This document shows, in pieces, positions 46,234-54,796 of a DNA stretch of 64,000 nucleotides. The notes beneath the pieces are model-generated. The model worked only from the letters and a program-made list of their open reading frames with translations. It ran no database searches and had not been told where the DNA came from. The DNA lies in contig NW_008705565.1 of assembly GCF_000186865.1 (NCBI RefSeq), positions 2,526,872 through 2,590,871 of the forward strand, given 5' to 3'. This DNA comes from Aureococcus anophagefferens (taxonomy: Eukaryota > Sar > Pelagophyceae > Pelagomonadales > Pelagomonadaceae). The number at the start of each line of letters is the position of its first letter. Positions within the stretch are counted from its first letter, which is position 1. The position numbers and the translations under genes are program-made.

Positions 46234-46289
46234 CTCACAGCTGTAGGTTGAAAAGGGCAAGAATCGCGGATTACCACAGCAAAAGGGCT

Positions 46290-47692
46290 ATGGCTGCGCC
46301 AATAATATTGCGCTGCACCTGGCCGGCGTCCGAAGGCGACGTGGTGCTACGCGCGAACGACGGCCAACTCGACCTCGCAGCACCGATCGTCCTCACAAAA
46401 CCAGCGGACGACAGCAAGTGTGAACTCATGCTCACGGGCACGGCAGGCGCGACGCTCGAGTCCGTGGCGATTGTGTCCAACGCCCGCAACGTCGAGCTCT
46501 ACATCAACAGCACCTACGTCTCGACCATCCGCGGCGAGGCCGTCGCCGGCGCCCTTGACCGCTTCCGCGTCTCCGCGGCGCCCAAGGGTGCAGAGTCGGC
46601 GACGCTCCGCTTGCTGTCGCTCCGCGGCGGCGGCCAGACCGCGCGGCTCGACGCCGTCGAGGCGCGCTACGCGGCGCCCAGCGGCGCGGCGGCGGCGCGG
46701 GCCGCGTCGCCGACGGCGCGGCGGCGAGCGTGCCCGCGCCGGCGCCCGCGGACTCGTCGTCGACGGCGATGTTGGCGACGATGGGCGTGCGGCTCCTCGC
46801 GGCGGCGGAGTCGCGCCTCGCGGCGCACGTCGACAAGTGCTGCCGCGACATGGAGCGCCGCCTCGGGCGCAAGCTCGACGACCAGCGCGCGCAGCTCGAA
46901 CGCGTCGAGGCCAGGCTCGACGGCCTCCGCGCGGACCGGCCGAGGCCGCCGCCGCGCGCCGCGCCGCCGGAGGGCCCGCGGCTCGAGGGCTCGCGGTTCG
47001 AGTCCGACTCGACGATTCGCGTCGCGGAGGGCCCGCGGCTCGAGCGAGTGACGACGATGTTCGGGCCGCACGAGATCGTGACGCACCTCCGCGCCGCGGG
47101 CGACGCGGGCGCCGCGCCGCCGGCCGGCGGCGCCACCGACGACGACGCGACGGGGCTCGATCTGTGGAAGGGCGCGACGGCGCTCGCGAGCGCGCTCGAG
47201 GGGGAAGACGTCGTGGGCAAGACCGTCGTGGAGCTCGGCGCCGGATGCGGTCTGCCGGGCCTCTTGACCGCGAAGCTCGGCGCGTCCAGGGTTCTCCTGA
47301 CCGACAAAGACCCCGTCGTCCTCGAGGCGCTGCGTCTGTCCGTCGCCGCGAACGGCCTCGGCGACGTGTGCTCTGTCGCGCCCCTGGCCTACGGCGTCGA
47401 CGCACCCGGTGCGGACCTGGTCCTCGCCGCGGACGCTCTCTACCTCACCTGCCAGGTCGCGCCGCTCGTCGCGACGATCAGCTCCGCGCTCGCGCCGAGC
47501 GCCGTCTGCCTCCTCGCGCACGAGCCGCGACGCGCCTGGAAGCTCGACGCGGATCGACGGCCCGTCCAGGAGGCCGAGGACGAGGTCCTCGCGGCCTTCC
47601 TCGCCGCGTGCGCCGCCGCGGGCCTCGCCGCGGGCCCCCTTTTTGACGACCACGGGGACGTCTGCGTCCACCGCATTAGGCGACCGCCCTAA
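46290..47692 (+). CDS. Fusion of PAAT-like N-terminal domain, coiled coil and METTL21-like methyltransferase
   Basis: From the ATG at 46290 the first 129 codons encode a beta-rich domain (ESVAIVSNARNVELYINSTY) reminiscent of PAAT/C10orf88. The frame then changes. A 53-nt GC-AG intron (46676-46728) would join it in frame to VPAPAPADSSSTAML, a helical region (AAAESRLAAHVDKCCRDMER), and a Methyltransf_16 domain with LDLWKGATALASAL, VVELGAGCGLPGLLTAKLG and LVLAADALYL. The total is 449 residues. The alternative explanation is a one-base error in the GGC-rich stretch. The target is unknown; the family methylates lysines in chaperones and translation factors. Confidence 0.65.
46676..46728 (+). other. 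Proposed GC-AG intron reconciling two frames
   Basis: 53 nt, donor GCGGC|GCCCAG, acceptor GGCGAG|CGTG, phase 2. It is proposed only because the frames upstream and downstream are both clearly coding; a sequencing indel is the alternative. Confidence 0.4.
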
Positions 47693-47755
47693 CCCGCGCG
47701 GGGACGTCCGCGTCTACCGCATTACTAGGCGAGCGCCCTAAGCCCGCGCAACCTC

Positions 47756-49087
47756 TCAGCAGCGGCAGACGTAGGACGAGGACCGCGTGACGTAGCGGAC
47801 CCAGCGGTAGGGGTTGTAGGCCTTGGACTGCTCGGCGATGCGGAGGTACTTGACCTGGAGGTTGGAGACGTTGTACATGGGGATCTCGAAGGTCAGCGAG
47901 ACGGGGCCGACCTCCTTCCGCGCCTGCGCCGTGCACACGGCGGACAGCGTGATCTTCGCGCGGAAGGCGTGCTCGACGCCGCCCTGGAACTTCTTCACGG
48001 TGAAGACGAGCTTGCGGTTCGCCGCGTCGTAGTCCGCGCCGTGGCCGATCGCGCCGCCGCTCGGCGGGCCGCACGACGCGCCGGCCGTCGTCCGCGGGCA
48101 CGGCACGGTGATGACGACGTTCCCGCCGTAGTTCGTCTCCGGGATCTCCGCGCGCACGAGGACGACGACGTCGATCGTAAACGGCGAACTCTCCTCGATC
48201 TGGGGCAGGACCCGGAACGGCGCGCGGAAGTCGCCCGTGCACCGGTAGTTCAAGACCACGAACTCGCCCTCGGGCGGCAGGAAGCTCAGCAGCCGCGACG
48301 ACTCGAAGTCGTCGAGGCGCACGCACTCGTGGAAGTTGCAATCATCTAAGACGACGGCGCCGTAGGCGCCGCCCTTGCCCACCACGAGATCCTCGTTGAG
48401 CGCGAGCCGCAATTCGGGGTTCCCCGACAGGTAGCTCTTCATCTGGATGCAGCCGTCGATGGTGGAGTTCACGACGGCGCCGGACGGCGAGAAGAGCATG
48501 GTCAGCCGCTCGAGGATGTCGACGAAGATCTCGTTCTTGTCGGACCGCGCGCCGCCCATCACCGACGACTTGCCGCCGGCGATGGGCTTGTGCACGGACG
48601 TCGACGGCGTCGTCTTCGCGGACAGCGACGGCACGCGCGTCTTCTGCGCGTCGACGAGCACGGGCTCGTTGTAGACGAAGGCCTTCAGATTCTCCGTGGA
48701 CGTGCCCTGCGGGTAGCCGAAGTCGATGACCTCGTCGAGGAGCTCGTAGATCAATATGAAGTTCTTCCGGATCGCCTCCTCGCTCAGCACGCCGCAATAA
48801 TCTTTAAACACTTTCACGACGCGGTTCAGGAGCTCCAGCGTCATGGACGGCGAGCAGTTGAACCGCGAGTTGCACGCGAACATGAGCCCGGACTTCTTGA
48901 CCCAGACGTACGTGACGTCGCCGACGCGGAACACGGGCGGCGCGGCGCCGCTCGCGCCCTTGTCGTTGCTCCAGAACTTGACCTTGCGGAAGAAGGCCTC
49001 GGCGGCGCCCTGGGGCGAGTCGCCGCGGAAGTCCTTGGAGATGATCGTGTCGCCGCGCGGGCTCAGCACGAAGAACTGGCTCAGCAT
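47756..49087 (-). CDS. AP4M1: AP-4 complex mu (medium) subunit
   Basis: 443 residues from the ATG at 49087. The N-terminal longin-like domain starts MLSQFFVLSPRGDTIISKDF, the typical AP-4 mu opening (ISQFFVLSxxGDxxIxKDFR). The linker leads to a mu homology domain (NEIFVDILERLTMLFSPSG, then LDDCNFHECVRLDDFE). The C-terminus NPYRWVRYVTRSSSYVCRC matches the mu4 end. Length fits the family (about 450). AP-4 sorts cargo with tyrosine-type signals from the trans-Golgi network. No intron is needed. Confidence 0.93.
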   Translation of the reverse strand: MLSQFFVLSPRGDTIISKDFRGDSPQGAAEAFFRKVKFWSNDKGASGAAPPVFRVGDVTYVWVKKSGLMFACNSRFNCSPSMTLELLNRVVKVFKDYCGVLSEEAIRKNFILIYELLDEVIDFGYPQGTSTENLKAFVYNEPVLVDAQKTRVPSLSAKTTPSTSVHKPIAGGKSSVMGGARSDKNEIFVDILERLTMLFSPSGAVVNSTIDGCIQMKSYLSGNPELRLALNEDLVVGKGGAYGAVVLDDCNFHECVRLDDFESSRLLSFLPPEGEFVVLNYRCTGDFRAPFRVLPQIEESSPFTIDVVVLVRAEIPETNYGGNVVITVPCPRTTAGASCGPPSGGAIGHGADYDAANRKLVFTVKKFQGGVEHAFRAKITLSAVCTAQARKEVGPVSLTFEIPMYNVSNLQVKYLRIAEQSKAYNPYRWVRYVTRSSSYVCRC

Positions 49088-49327
49088 GGTGTGCTGAGGC
49101 GAGGAACGGCGCGGCGGCGCTTCTTTTTCGCGCGCGGACGGCGGCGGCGGCGGCGGCGGCGGCGGCGCGGACCGGATCGGCGGCGGCTCACCGGCGCGCG
49201 GCGCACGACGCGGACGTCGACGACGGCGGTGGTGGCGCGAGGCGATTGCCCGATTGGCCGAGAGCGAGCTGTGGCAATGGACCGGCCTGAGAGCGCTTGA
49301 GAGTCCCCCGCCACCGCGCCGCTCGCC

Positions 49328-50542
49328 ATGAAGTCCTACGCGCGCATGCAGCACGAGGCCGCCGAGGGCGGGAAGCGGCTCCCCGAGAGCGCGGGCTACG
49401 GCGGGGCGGCGGTCCGCGAGCCGCCGCGGAAGCTGGCGCGCGTGCAGATCGAGTGCGCCATGGACGAGCCCGACGCGCGCACGGACCTGGCGTCCATGGG
49501 CCTCGACAGCCAGAAGCTCAGGGAATTGCGGTCCCAGTACGGCCACGAGGACGCCGGCGGCCTCGCGCGTTTGGGCGACATCACGCCGAGCCACCGGAAA
49601 CGTTCTATGACGCGGTGCGTGCCGCACCTCGACTGCGGCGCGACGGAGGGCTCGACCGACGGCGCGCGGCTCTTCTGCCTCGACTTCGCCCGGGGCCGCT
49701 GCCCCGACGGCCCGGCGTGCACGCACCGCCACGAGATCCCGCGGCGCGACGACGACGACGACGGGGAAGTGCTGAACGCGACGTACGACGTCTTCGGACG
49801 AAAGAGATCGCTGCTCCTCAGCGCCTGGGAGCGGCACCACGGCAAGAAGGAGGAGGGCGCAATGGAGACGGGCAACTGCACGCTCCACGTCTCCGGCCTC
49901 CGCGCGCCGCCCAAGAAGCGCACGGAGCTCTGCGGCGGCGCGGGCGCGAGGTCGCGGTCCGTCGCGGGCGACCTCGACGCGGCCGTGCGCAAGGCCTTCG
50001 GCGCCTTTGGGGAGGTCGTCGAGACGCGCGTCATCCTCGACGGCACGAAGGGCCACTGGGCGCTCGTCACCTACGCCGCGCGCGCCGCCGCGGAATTCGC
50101 GAAGGAGGCGATGACGGGCCAGGGCCTCCGCGTCGACGGCGGCGAGATCATCCAGGTGCGCTGGGCCAAGGACCAGCAGGCCACGTCGAACGCCGGGGGC
50201 TACTGCCACGCGCCCCAGGCCAAGCCCGTGCCCCGCCTCCCGCCGGCTCAGACCGCGCGGCCCGCGCCCGCGCCGCGACCGGCGCCGCCGCTGCCGCCGG
50301 GCTGGGCCGCGACGCTCGACGCGGCGTCGGGCAAACACTACTACCACCACGCGGCGTCGGGCAAAGTCCAGTGGGACGCGCCCGCCGCGCCGGCCGAGGA
50401 GCCGGACGCGCTGCCGCCGGGCTGGGCGCGCGTCGTCGACGAGGCCAACGGCTACGCCTACTTCTACCACGCGGCGACGCAGCGGACGACCTGGGACCGG
50501 CCCAAGGCCGACGACGACGACGCGGCGCGGGGGGGGACGTAA
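49328..50542 (+). CDS. CWC2-like pre-mRNA splicing factor (CCCH finger + RRM) with two C-terminal WW domains
   Basis: 404 residues. A CCCH zinc finger (CLDFARGRCPDGPACTHRH) is followed by a CWC2-like phrase (YDVFGRKRSLLLSAWERHHG) and an RRM (NCTLHVSGL, then HWALVTYAARAAAEFAKEAM, then EIIQVRWAKD). In yeast and human counterparts (Cwc2, RBM22) this module contacts U6 snRNA and the catalytic core. Here the protein also carries two WW domains (LPPGWAATLDAASGKHYYHH; LPPGWARVVDEANGYAYFYH), normally found in early-acting factors such as Prp40. Assignment to CWC2 rests on motif order and spacing. It is of interest in a genome full of unusual introns. Confidence 0.8.
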   Translation: MKSYARMQHEAAEGGKRLPESAGYGGAAVREPPRKLARVQIECAMDEPDARTDLASMGLDSQKLRELRSQYGHEDAGGLARLGDITPSHRKRSMTRCVPHLDCGATEGSTDGARLFCLDFARGRCPDGPACTHRHEIPRRDDDDDGEVLNATYDVFGRKRSLLLSAWERHHGKKEEGAMETGNCTLHVSGLRAPPKKRTELCGGAGARSRSVAGDLDAAVRKAFGAFGEVVETRVILDGTKGHWALVTYAARAAAEFAKEAMTGQGLRVDGGEIIQVRWAKDQQATSNAGGYCHAPQAKPVPRLPPAQTARPAPAPRPAPPLPPGWAATLDAASGKHYYHHAASGKVQWDAPAAPAEEPDALPPGWARVVDEANGYAYFYHAATQRTTWDRPKADDDDAARGGT

Positions 50543-50665
50543 CATGAGGAAGCGGCGAGACGCGTCGAGATCCGCGGGGTCGCGGAGGGCCTTGGTTGAA
50601 CACATGTTTGACTGCAAGTTCAGCGAATTGCAAGGCTGCCCCGCTCTACGCCCTCGCGCCACACG

Positions 50666-52097
50666 ATGAGCAACTACGACGGACAGGGCTGGCAAGGCGG
50701 CGGCTATGGCAAGGGCGGCGGCTATGGAGGCGGCAAGGGAAGCGGCAAGGGCGGCAAGGGCTACGGCCGCGGTGGTGGCGACTACGGCGGTGGCCGCGGC
50801 GGCGGCGGTGGCTTCGGCGGCGGCGGCGGCGGCTTCGGCGGCGGCCGCGGCGGCCGCGGCGGCGACTCCATGCCCGCGGCGGCGGCGGACCCGTCCGAGG
50901 TCGCGGACTTCGACCGCGCCTGGGCGTCGGCGCGGCCGCTGGACGAGGGCCACGCGGCAAGCTGGCACGGCCTCGGCGCGGCGCTCGTCGGCTCCGCGGC
51001 GCTCGCCGCGGCCCCGAAGGCGCCCGTGCTCTGCGCCGACGGCGAGACGCTCTACAACCGCGTCGAGGTCCGCGAGACCGGCGACGAGCTGCTCTTTATG
51101 TGCAACGGCGTGCCCGACTACGCGCCGCGGAAGATCAGCGGCGGCGTCGCCGTCGAGAGCGACTGGCAGGGCCTCTGCCGCAGCGGGCGGCTGGACCGGA
51201 ACCCGAACAAGATCGTCGCCCAGGACTACCGCTTCCGCGTGCCCGTCGTGCCCGGCGCGCCGCTGGAGACGCCGATCACGGCGACGCCGATGGGGTGCGT
51301 CACGCTCCGCCCGGAACCTCCTCGAAGAAGCCGCTCGATCCCCGCGCAGGCCCATCGGCATCGCGCTGAACGGCGTCCCGATCTACCACGGCGCGTTGCG
51401 GCGAACGAGGTTCCTCTGTGTGCGATAAAGCGAAGTGGATGTACTCTCAGGCGACATGCAGTACACGAACCCCAAGCTCCCGGAGGGCATGTTCGCGAAC
51501 CAGGACGAGTCCTTCGACCAATGCTGCGGCCACCCGGACGGCCGGGGCCAGTAGCGCGTTCCCGCGGCGCCTCCGTTTCGCGCGTCTCATCGCCGCGACC
51601 CCTTTCCCTCCCGTCGCAGCCACTACCACCAGTACCCGCGCTGCGTCGTCGGGGCGTCCGCGCTGGGCCTCGACGCGCCCGACGCGCTCATCGCGGCGCT
51701 CAAGGACGACGCGGACCTCACGGCGGCGCCGCTCGCGAAGGCGCTCGCCGAGCAGATCGCGCGCGGCGAACCGTCCAAGTGCATCGGCGTCGCCTTCGAC
51801 GGCCACCCCATCATGGGCCCGATCGGCGTCTTCGGCGGCGAGGTCCGGCTCGCGCGGCCGTCCTTCGTCGGCCCGCTCGACGTGTCCGCGGGCGACCCCG
51901 TCTTCGTCGCGGGCAGCGGCGATCTGGACGCCTGCAACGGCGCGACGGGCGCCGACGGCGTCTGGCGCTACTACGCGACGGTGCGCCTCGAGGGCGACGA
52001 CGTCGTCCCCGCGTTCCCCTATGTCATCGGCGCGTACCGGTCCCAGCCCGCGGTCACGAATTTCCCGCAGCACCAGCGGTCCAAGGTCGCGCCCTAG
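50666..52097 (+). CDS. YHYH-domain protein with Gly-rich N-terminus (four exons)
   Basis: Exons 50666-51294, 51350-51390, 51451-51550 and 51620-52097 encode 415 residues. The N-terminal 65 residues are Gly-rich (GGYGKGGG, RGGRGG). The folded part is a YHYH domain, defined by GPIGIALNGVPIYHG, a His-rich motif HHYHQYPRCVVG and FDGHPIMGPIGVFGG. All three introns were placed from this homology, and the phases agree (2, 1, 2). The biochemical function of YHYH proteins is not established; many are secreted or metal-associated, but no signal peptide is seen here. Confidence 0.85.
51295..51349 (+). other. GT-AG intron 1 of YHYH gene
   Basis: 55 nt, donor GG|GTGCGT, acceptor GCGCAG|GCCC, phase 2; splicing gives TPMGPIGIALNG. 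Confidence 0.85.
51391..51450 (+). other. GC-AG intron 2 of YHYH gene
   Basis: 60 nt, donor CACG|GCGCGT, acceptor TCTCAG|GCGAC, phase 1; splicing gives IYHGDMQYTNP. Confidence 0.75.
51551..51619 (+). other. GT-AG intron 3 of YHYH gene
   Basis: 69 nt, donor GGCCA|GTAGCG, pyrimidine tract CCCTTTCCCTCCC, acceptor CGCAG|CCAC, phase 2. Confidence 0.85.
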
Positions 52098-52134
52098 GCC
52101 GCCCGGTGTTCCTAACGCGGGCGCTTACTGGCGC

Positions 52135-52842
52135 TTACGAGCGCGGGAGCACGAAGAGGGCCGTGGCGTCGGCGAGGTGCGCGCCGGTCTTGGCGCAGGT
52201 CATCTTCCCCTGGAGGAACCGCTTCCGGCCCTCGACGCGGTCGAGCGCACACTCGATGACGACGGTCGTGCCGACGAAGACGGGCTTGCGGTAGTTGACG
52301 TGGAGGTTCGCCGTGAAGCCGAAGAGCTTCGTGCTCGACTTCCGGAGCGCGGCGGCCTCGAGGTCCGCGCCGCGCTCGCCGAGCACGGAGTAGGCGTTGG
52401 CCCAGCCGAGCGTGTTGTCGAAGAGGAGCGACGTGACGCCGCCGTGGACGACGCCCGGGTGGCCGACGCAGCAGTCGCCGAAGGTCGCGATCGCGGACAC
52501 GGCGGAGCCGTCCTTTTTCGCGAAGATCTTGTACTGGCGGAGGCCCTCGGTCCGCGCGCCGAGCGCGTCGTAGATGGCGCTGTTCGCGGCCAGGCCGTCC
52601 TTGACGATCGCCGCGTCGGCCCTAGTCCAGCCCTCGAACGTGGCCTCGAGCGCCGGGTCGTCGACGCGCTTCGACCAGTCCTCGATGGACAGGCACCAGG
52701 CCGACGCGCCGCCGAGGCCGAGGAGGCCCAGCGCGGCCGGGAGGGCTGTCGTCGTTGCGTTGCGCTGGGAGCTGGCGCTTCTCTGGACGCGCGGCGCCGC
52801 GGGGCGTCGAATTGCATGGCGGAGGCCTCGACGCAGCAGCAT
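52135..52842 (-). CDS. Hotdog-fold acyl-CoA thioesterase (THEM4-like), predicted mitochondrial
   Basis: 235 residues from the ATG at 52842. The leader MLLRRGLRHAIRRPAAPRVQ is Arg-rich and lacks acids, a mitochondrial presequence, followed by a hydrophobic stretch. The hotdog domain shows GHPGVVHGGVTSLLFDNTLG (the HGG motif and catalytic Asp of 4HBT enzymes) and LHVNYRKPVFVGTTVVIEC. It hydrolyses fatty acyl-CoA thioesters. It diverges from the next gene with about 150 bp between starts. Confidence 0.9.
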   Translation of the reverse strand: MLLRRGLRHAIRRPAAPRVQRSASSQRNATTTALPAALGLLGLGGASAWCLSIEDWSKRVDDPALEATFEGWTRADAAIVKDGLAANSAIYDALGARTEGLRQYKIFAKKDGSAVSAIATFGDCCVGHPGVVHGGVTSLLFDNTLGWANAYSVLGERGADLEAAALRKSSTKLFGFTANLHVNYRKPVFVGTTVVIECALDRVEGRKRFLQGKMTCAKTGAHLADATALFVLPRS

Positions 52843-52993
52843 CGTGCCTCTGTGTGTGCAGTGGACAGCGCACGACGAGTGGCGTAGGCGGCTGGACTGC
52901 GACGACTTCTTGCCACAGGAGCTGCTCCTTTGGCGAAGAGCACCAAACATTGCGGTTACAGTATCTCCGTGTCGACGTGGGCTGGCGAGAACG

Positions 52994-53862
52994 ATGTGCC
53001 GTGCCCCCACCCTCGCGCCGCAGCGCGACCCGCCGGCGTCGAAGAGCGCCGTCTGCGCCGTCGCCGGCGTGCTGCACTTCGGCGCTTTCCTCCAGGCGAC
53101 GAAGTGCTTTGGCATCGCATTGGGCAACATCTTCGGCTTCCACGACACGCCCCTGGCGCCGGGCAGCGTCCTTGCAGCCACGACTATGTTCGAGAGCTTT
53201 TGAAACGAAAACGTCGTCACCGACGCACTTGGTAGGCGCCGGGCCTCGAGGAGATCGCGCGCCTGAGCGCCTGCTGCGTCGTGTCGTACTGCTGGGACCT
53301 CTTCGCCATCGGCGCGCTCGGCGTCGTGCCCCTGTCGCGCTGCCGGTCCGGCGGCGACATCGTCGGGCACCACGTGCCCGTGCTCGTGCTCATGATCCCC
53401 TTCGCGGCGCCCTACCTCGCGGGCTGGGACTGGGAGCCGGCGGTGGCGCTGCCGGACCGCCACACGTGGCTCCTCTTCATCGACGGCCTCGCCTTCATGA
53501 GCTCGCTCAACGAGTCGATCATGTGCTGGCAGTCCGTCGGGGCGACGCGGCGACTCTTCCGGTCGCGGGCCGTCGTGTCCTTCGAGCTCGCCTACAAGGT
53601 GCTCATCTTCACGCTCATGGCCGCGGGCTGCGCGCTCGGCTGCGTCGCCGTCGACGCGAAGCTCTTCCTCCTCGTCGGCCGGTCGCCGGCCGCGATGGCG
53701 ACGTCGCCGATCGTCGTCCGGACCGTCGCCTACCTCACCTTCGTCGCGTCGAAATACCCGTCCATGGGCAAGCGCGCCGTCCGCAAGCTCCAGGCCCACC
53801 TCGAGCGCGGCGACGGCGCGCCGCCGCTCTCCTGGGACGACGTGCCCGCGAAGCGGGCCTAG
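52994..53862 (+). CDS. Multi-pass membrane protein, TLC-domain-like
   Basis: Exons 52994-53155 and 53236-53862 encode 262 residues. About six hydrophobic segments are seen (e.g. SAVCAVAGVLHFGAFLQATK, VLVLMIPFAAPYLAGW, VLIFTLMAAGCALGCVAV). The motif IVGHHVPVLVLMI and the later SSLNESIMCWQS resemble the His-pair and Glu of TLC (TRAM-LAG1-CLN8) proteins of lipid metabolism. The start codon is provisional. The intron is the group C element C2; splicing restores HDTPLAPGLEEIARL in phase 0. Confidence 0.6.
53156..53235 (+). mobile_element. Short introner-like intron C2 (group C)
   Basis: An 80-nt intron with GC donor and TAG acceptor. GCGCCGGGC occurs at both ends (53156-53164 and 53236-53244), so it is flanked by an exact 8-9 bp duplication whose first base is the splice donor. 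The interior aligns with C1 at 24138-24226 (CAGCGTCC, TTCGAGAG, ACGAAAACG, CGTCACCGACGCAC). It has lost or never had the long terminal repeats of families A and B. Confidence 0.8.
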
Positions 53863-53993
53863 CCGCGCGTAAGCAGCCGCCCCGGAGAGGGTCGGAGTTC
53901 GGAGATCGATCCGGCGCGTCCCTCGACGTCCCACCGGTGGAGCCCAGGCTTCAAAAGCAGCGTGCTTTCGGACGTCTTATGCGCGCGGCCGGC

Positions 53994-54315
53994 CTATCGG
54001 CCCTTCTTCGCCGCGAGCTTCTTCTTCTTCGCCGCGCTCTTCTTCTTCTTCGCGGGCGGCGGCGCGGGCTCGTCCTCCGAGGACTCGTCGTCGGAGCCGT
54101 CCGCGGCGAGGCGCTTAACGGCGTCGTCGTCGATGTCGATGGACCGCTTGCGCACGGCGCGTTCGAGCTCCTCGTCGCCGTCGAAGGCGTCGTCGTCGTC
54201 CGAGAAGTCGACGAACTCGTCGGCGAACGCGTCGCTGTCGTCGTCGTCGCTGTCGCTCGGGCCGTCGAGGTAGCGCCGCGCGACGTCGAGCTCGTCCATG
54301 TAGGCGCGGTACTCG

Positions 54316-54349
<34 letters not shown>

Positions 54350-54674
54350 AGGTCGCGCCCATGGGCCCCTCGTCGACGCACTGCATGGCGCCGCAGAGGT
54401 CCACCGCGCCGCCATCGGCCGCGAACGTGACGGCCTCGCCCGGCGGGAACGACAGGTCGACGAGCGCGTGGTCCTGCTTCTTGGGCTGCAGCGTCAGCAG
54501 GTGCGCCGCCGCCGTCGCGCCCGTGTAGTCCGTCGTCACGAGGCTCAGGCGCGTCGTCCCGGCGTCGGGCGCCGCCGCGACGTGCGAGATGGTCAGCGTG
54601 AGGTCGTCGGGCACGTTGACGATGCCGGGCTCGCCCGGTTCGACGCGCAGCGCGAAGAAGCCGCCCTCGGACAT
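53994..54674 (-). CDS. Nucleoplasmin-like (NPL-domain) acidic nuclear protein
   Basis: 226 residues from the ATG at 54674. The N-terminal 100 residues fit the nucleoplasmin-like beta domain of FKBP39/HD2 proteins (LTLTISHVAAA, LLTLQPKKQDHALVDLSF, AVTFAADGGAVDLCGAM). Two very acidic stretches follow (ten consecutive Asp; DSDDDDSDAF), then a Lys-rich nuclear tail (PPPAKKKKSAAKKKK). It lacks the FKBP catalytic domain of the longer relatives. Histone chaperone or nucleolar ribosome-assembly activity is inferred. Confidence 0.85.
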
Positions 54675-54796
54675 GGTTTTTTTGAGCGGTTTTTGTGTGT
54701 GCGTGTGGCAGCGTGCGAGGCGGGCGTCGAGTGCAGCGCAGCTCTCGATCGAGGCGATCGCCGACGGCACCTTCACTCGTTGAAGGGAGTTGAGGC

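Noticed and set aside
49087..51361. A long minus-strand frame upstream of the AP-4 mu start.
   Set aside because: It is antisense to the CWC2-like and YHYH genes; the AP-4 protein starts exactly at its conserved MLSQFF.
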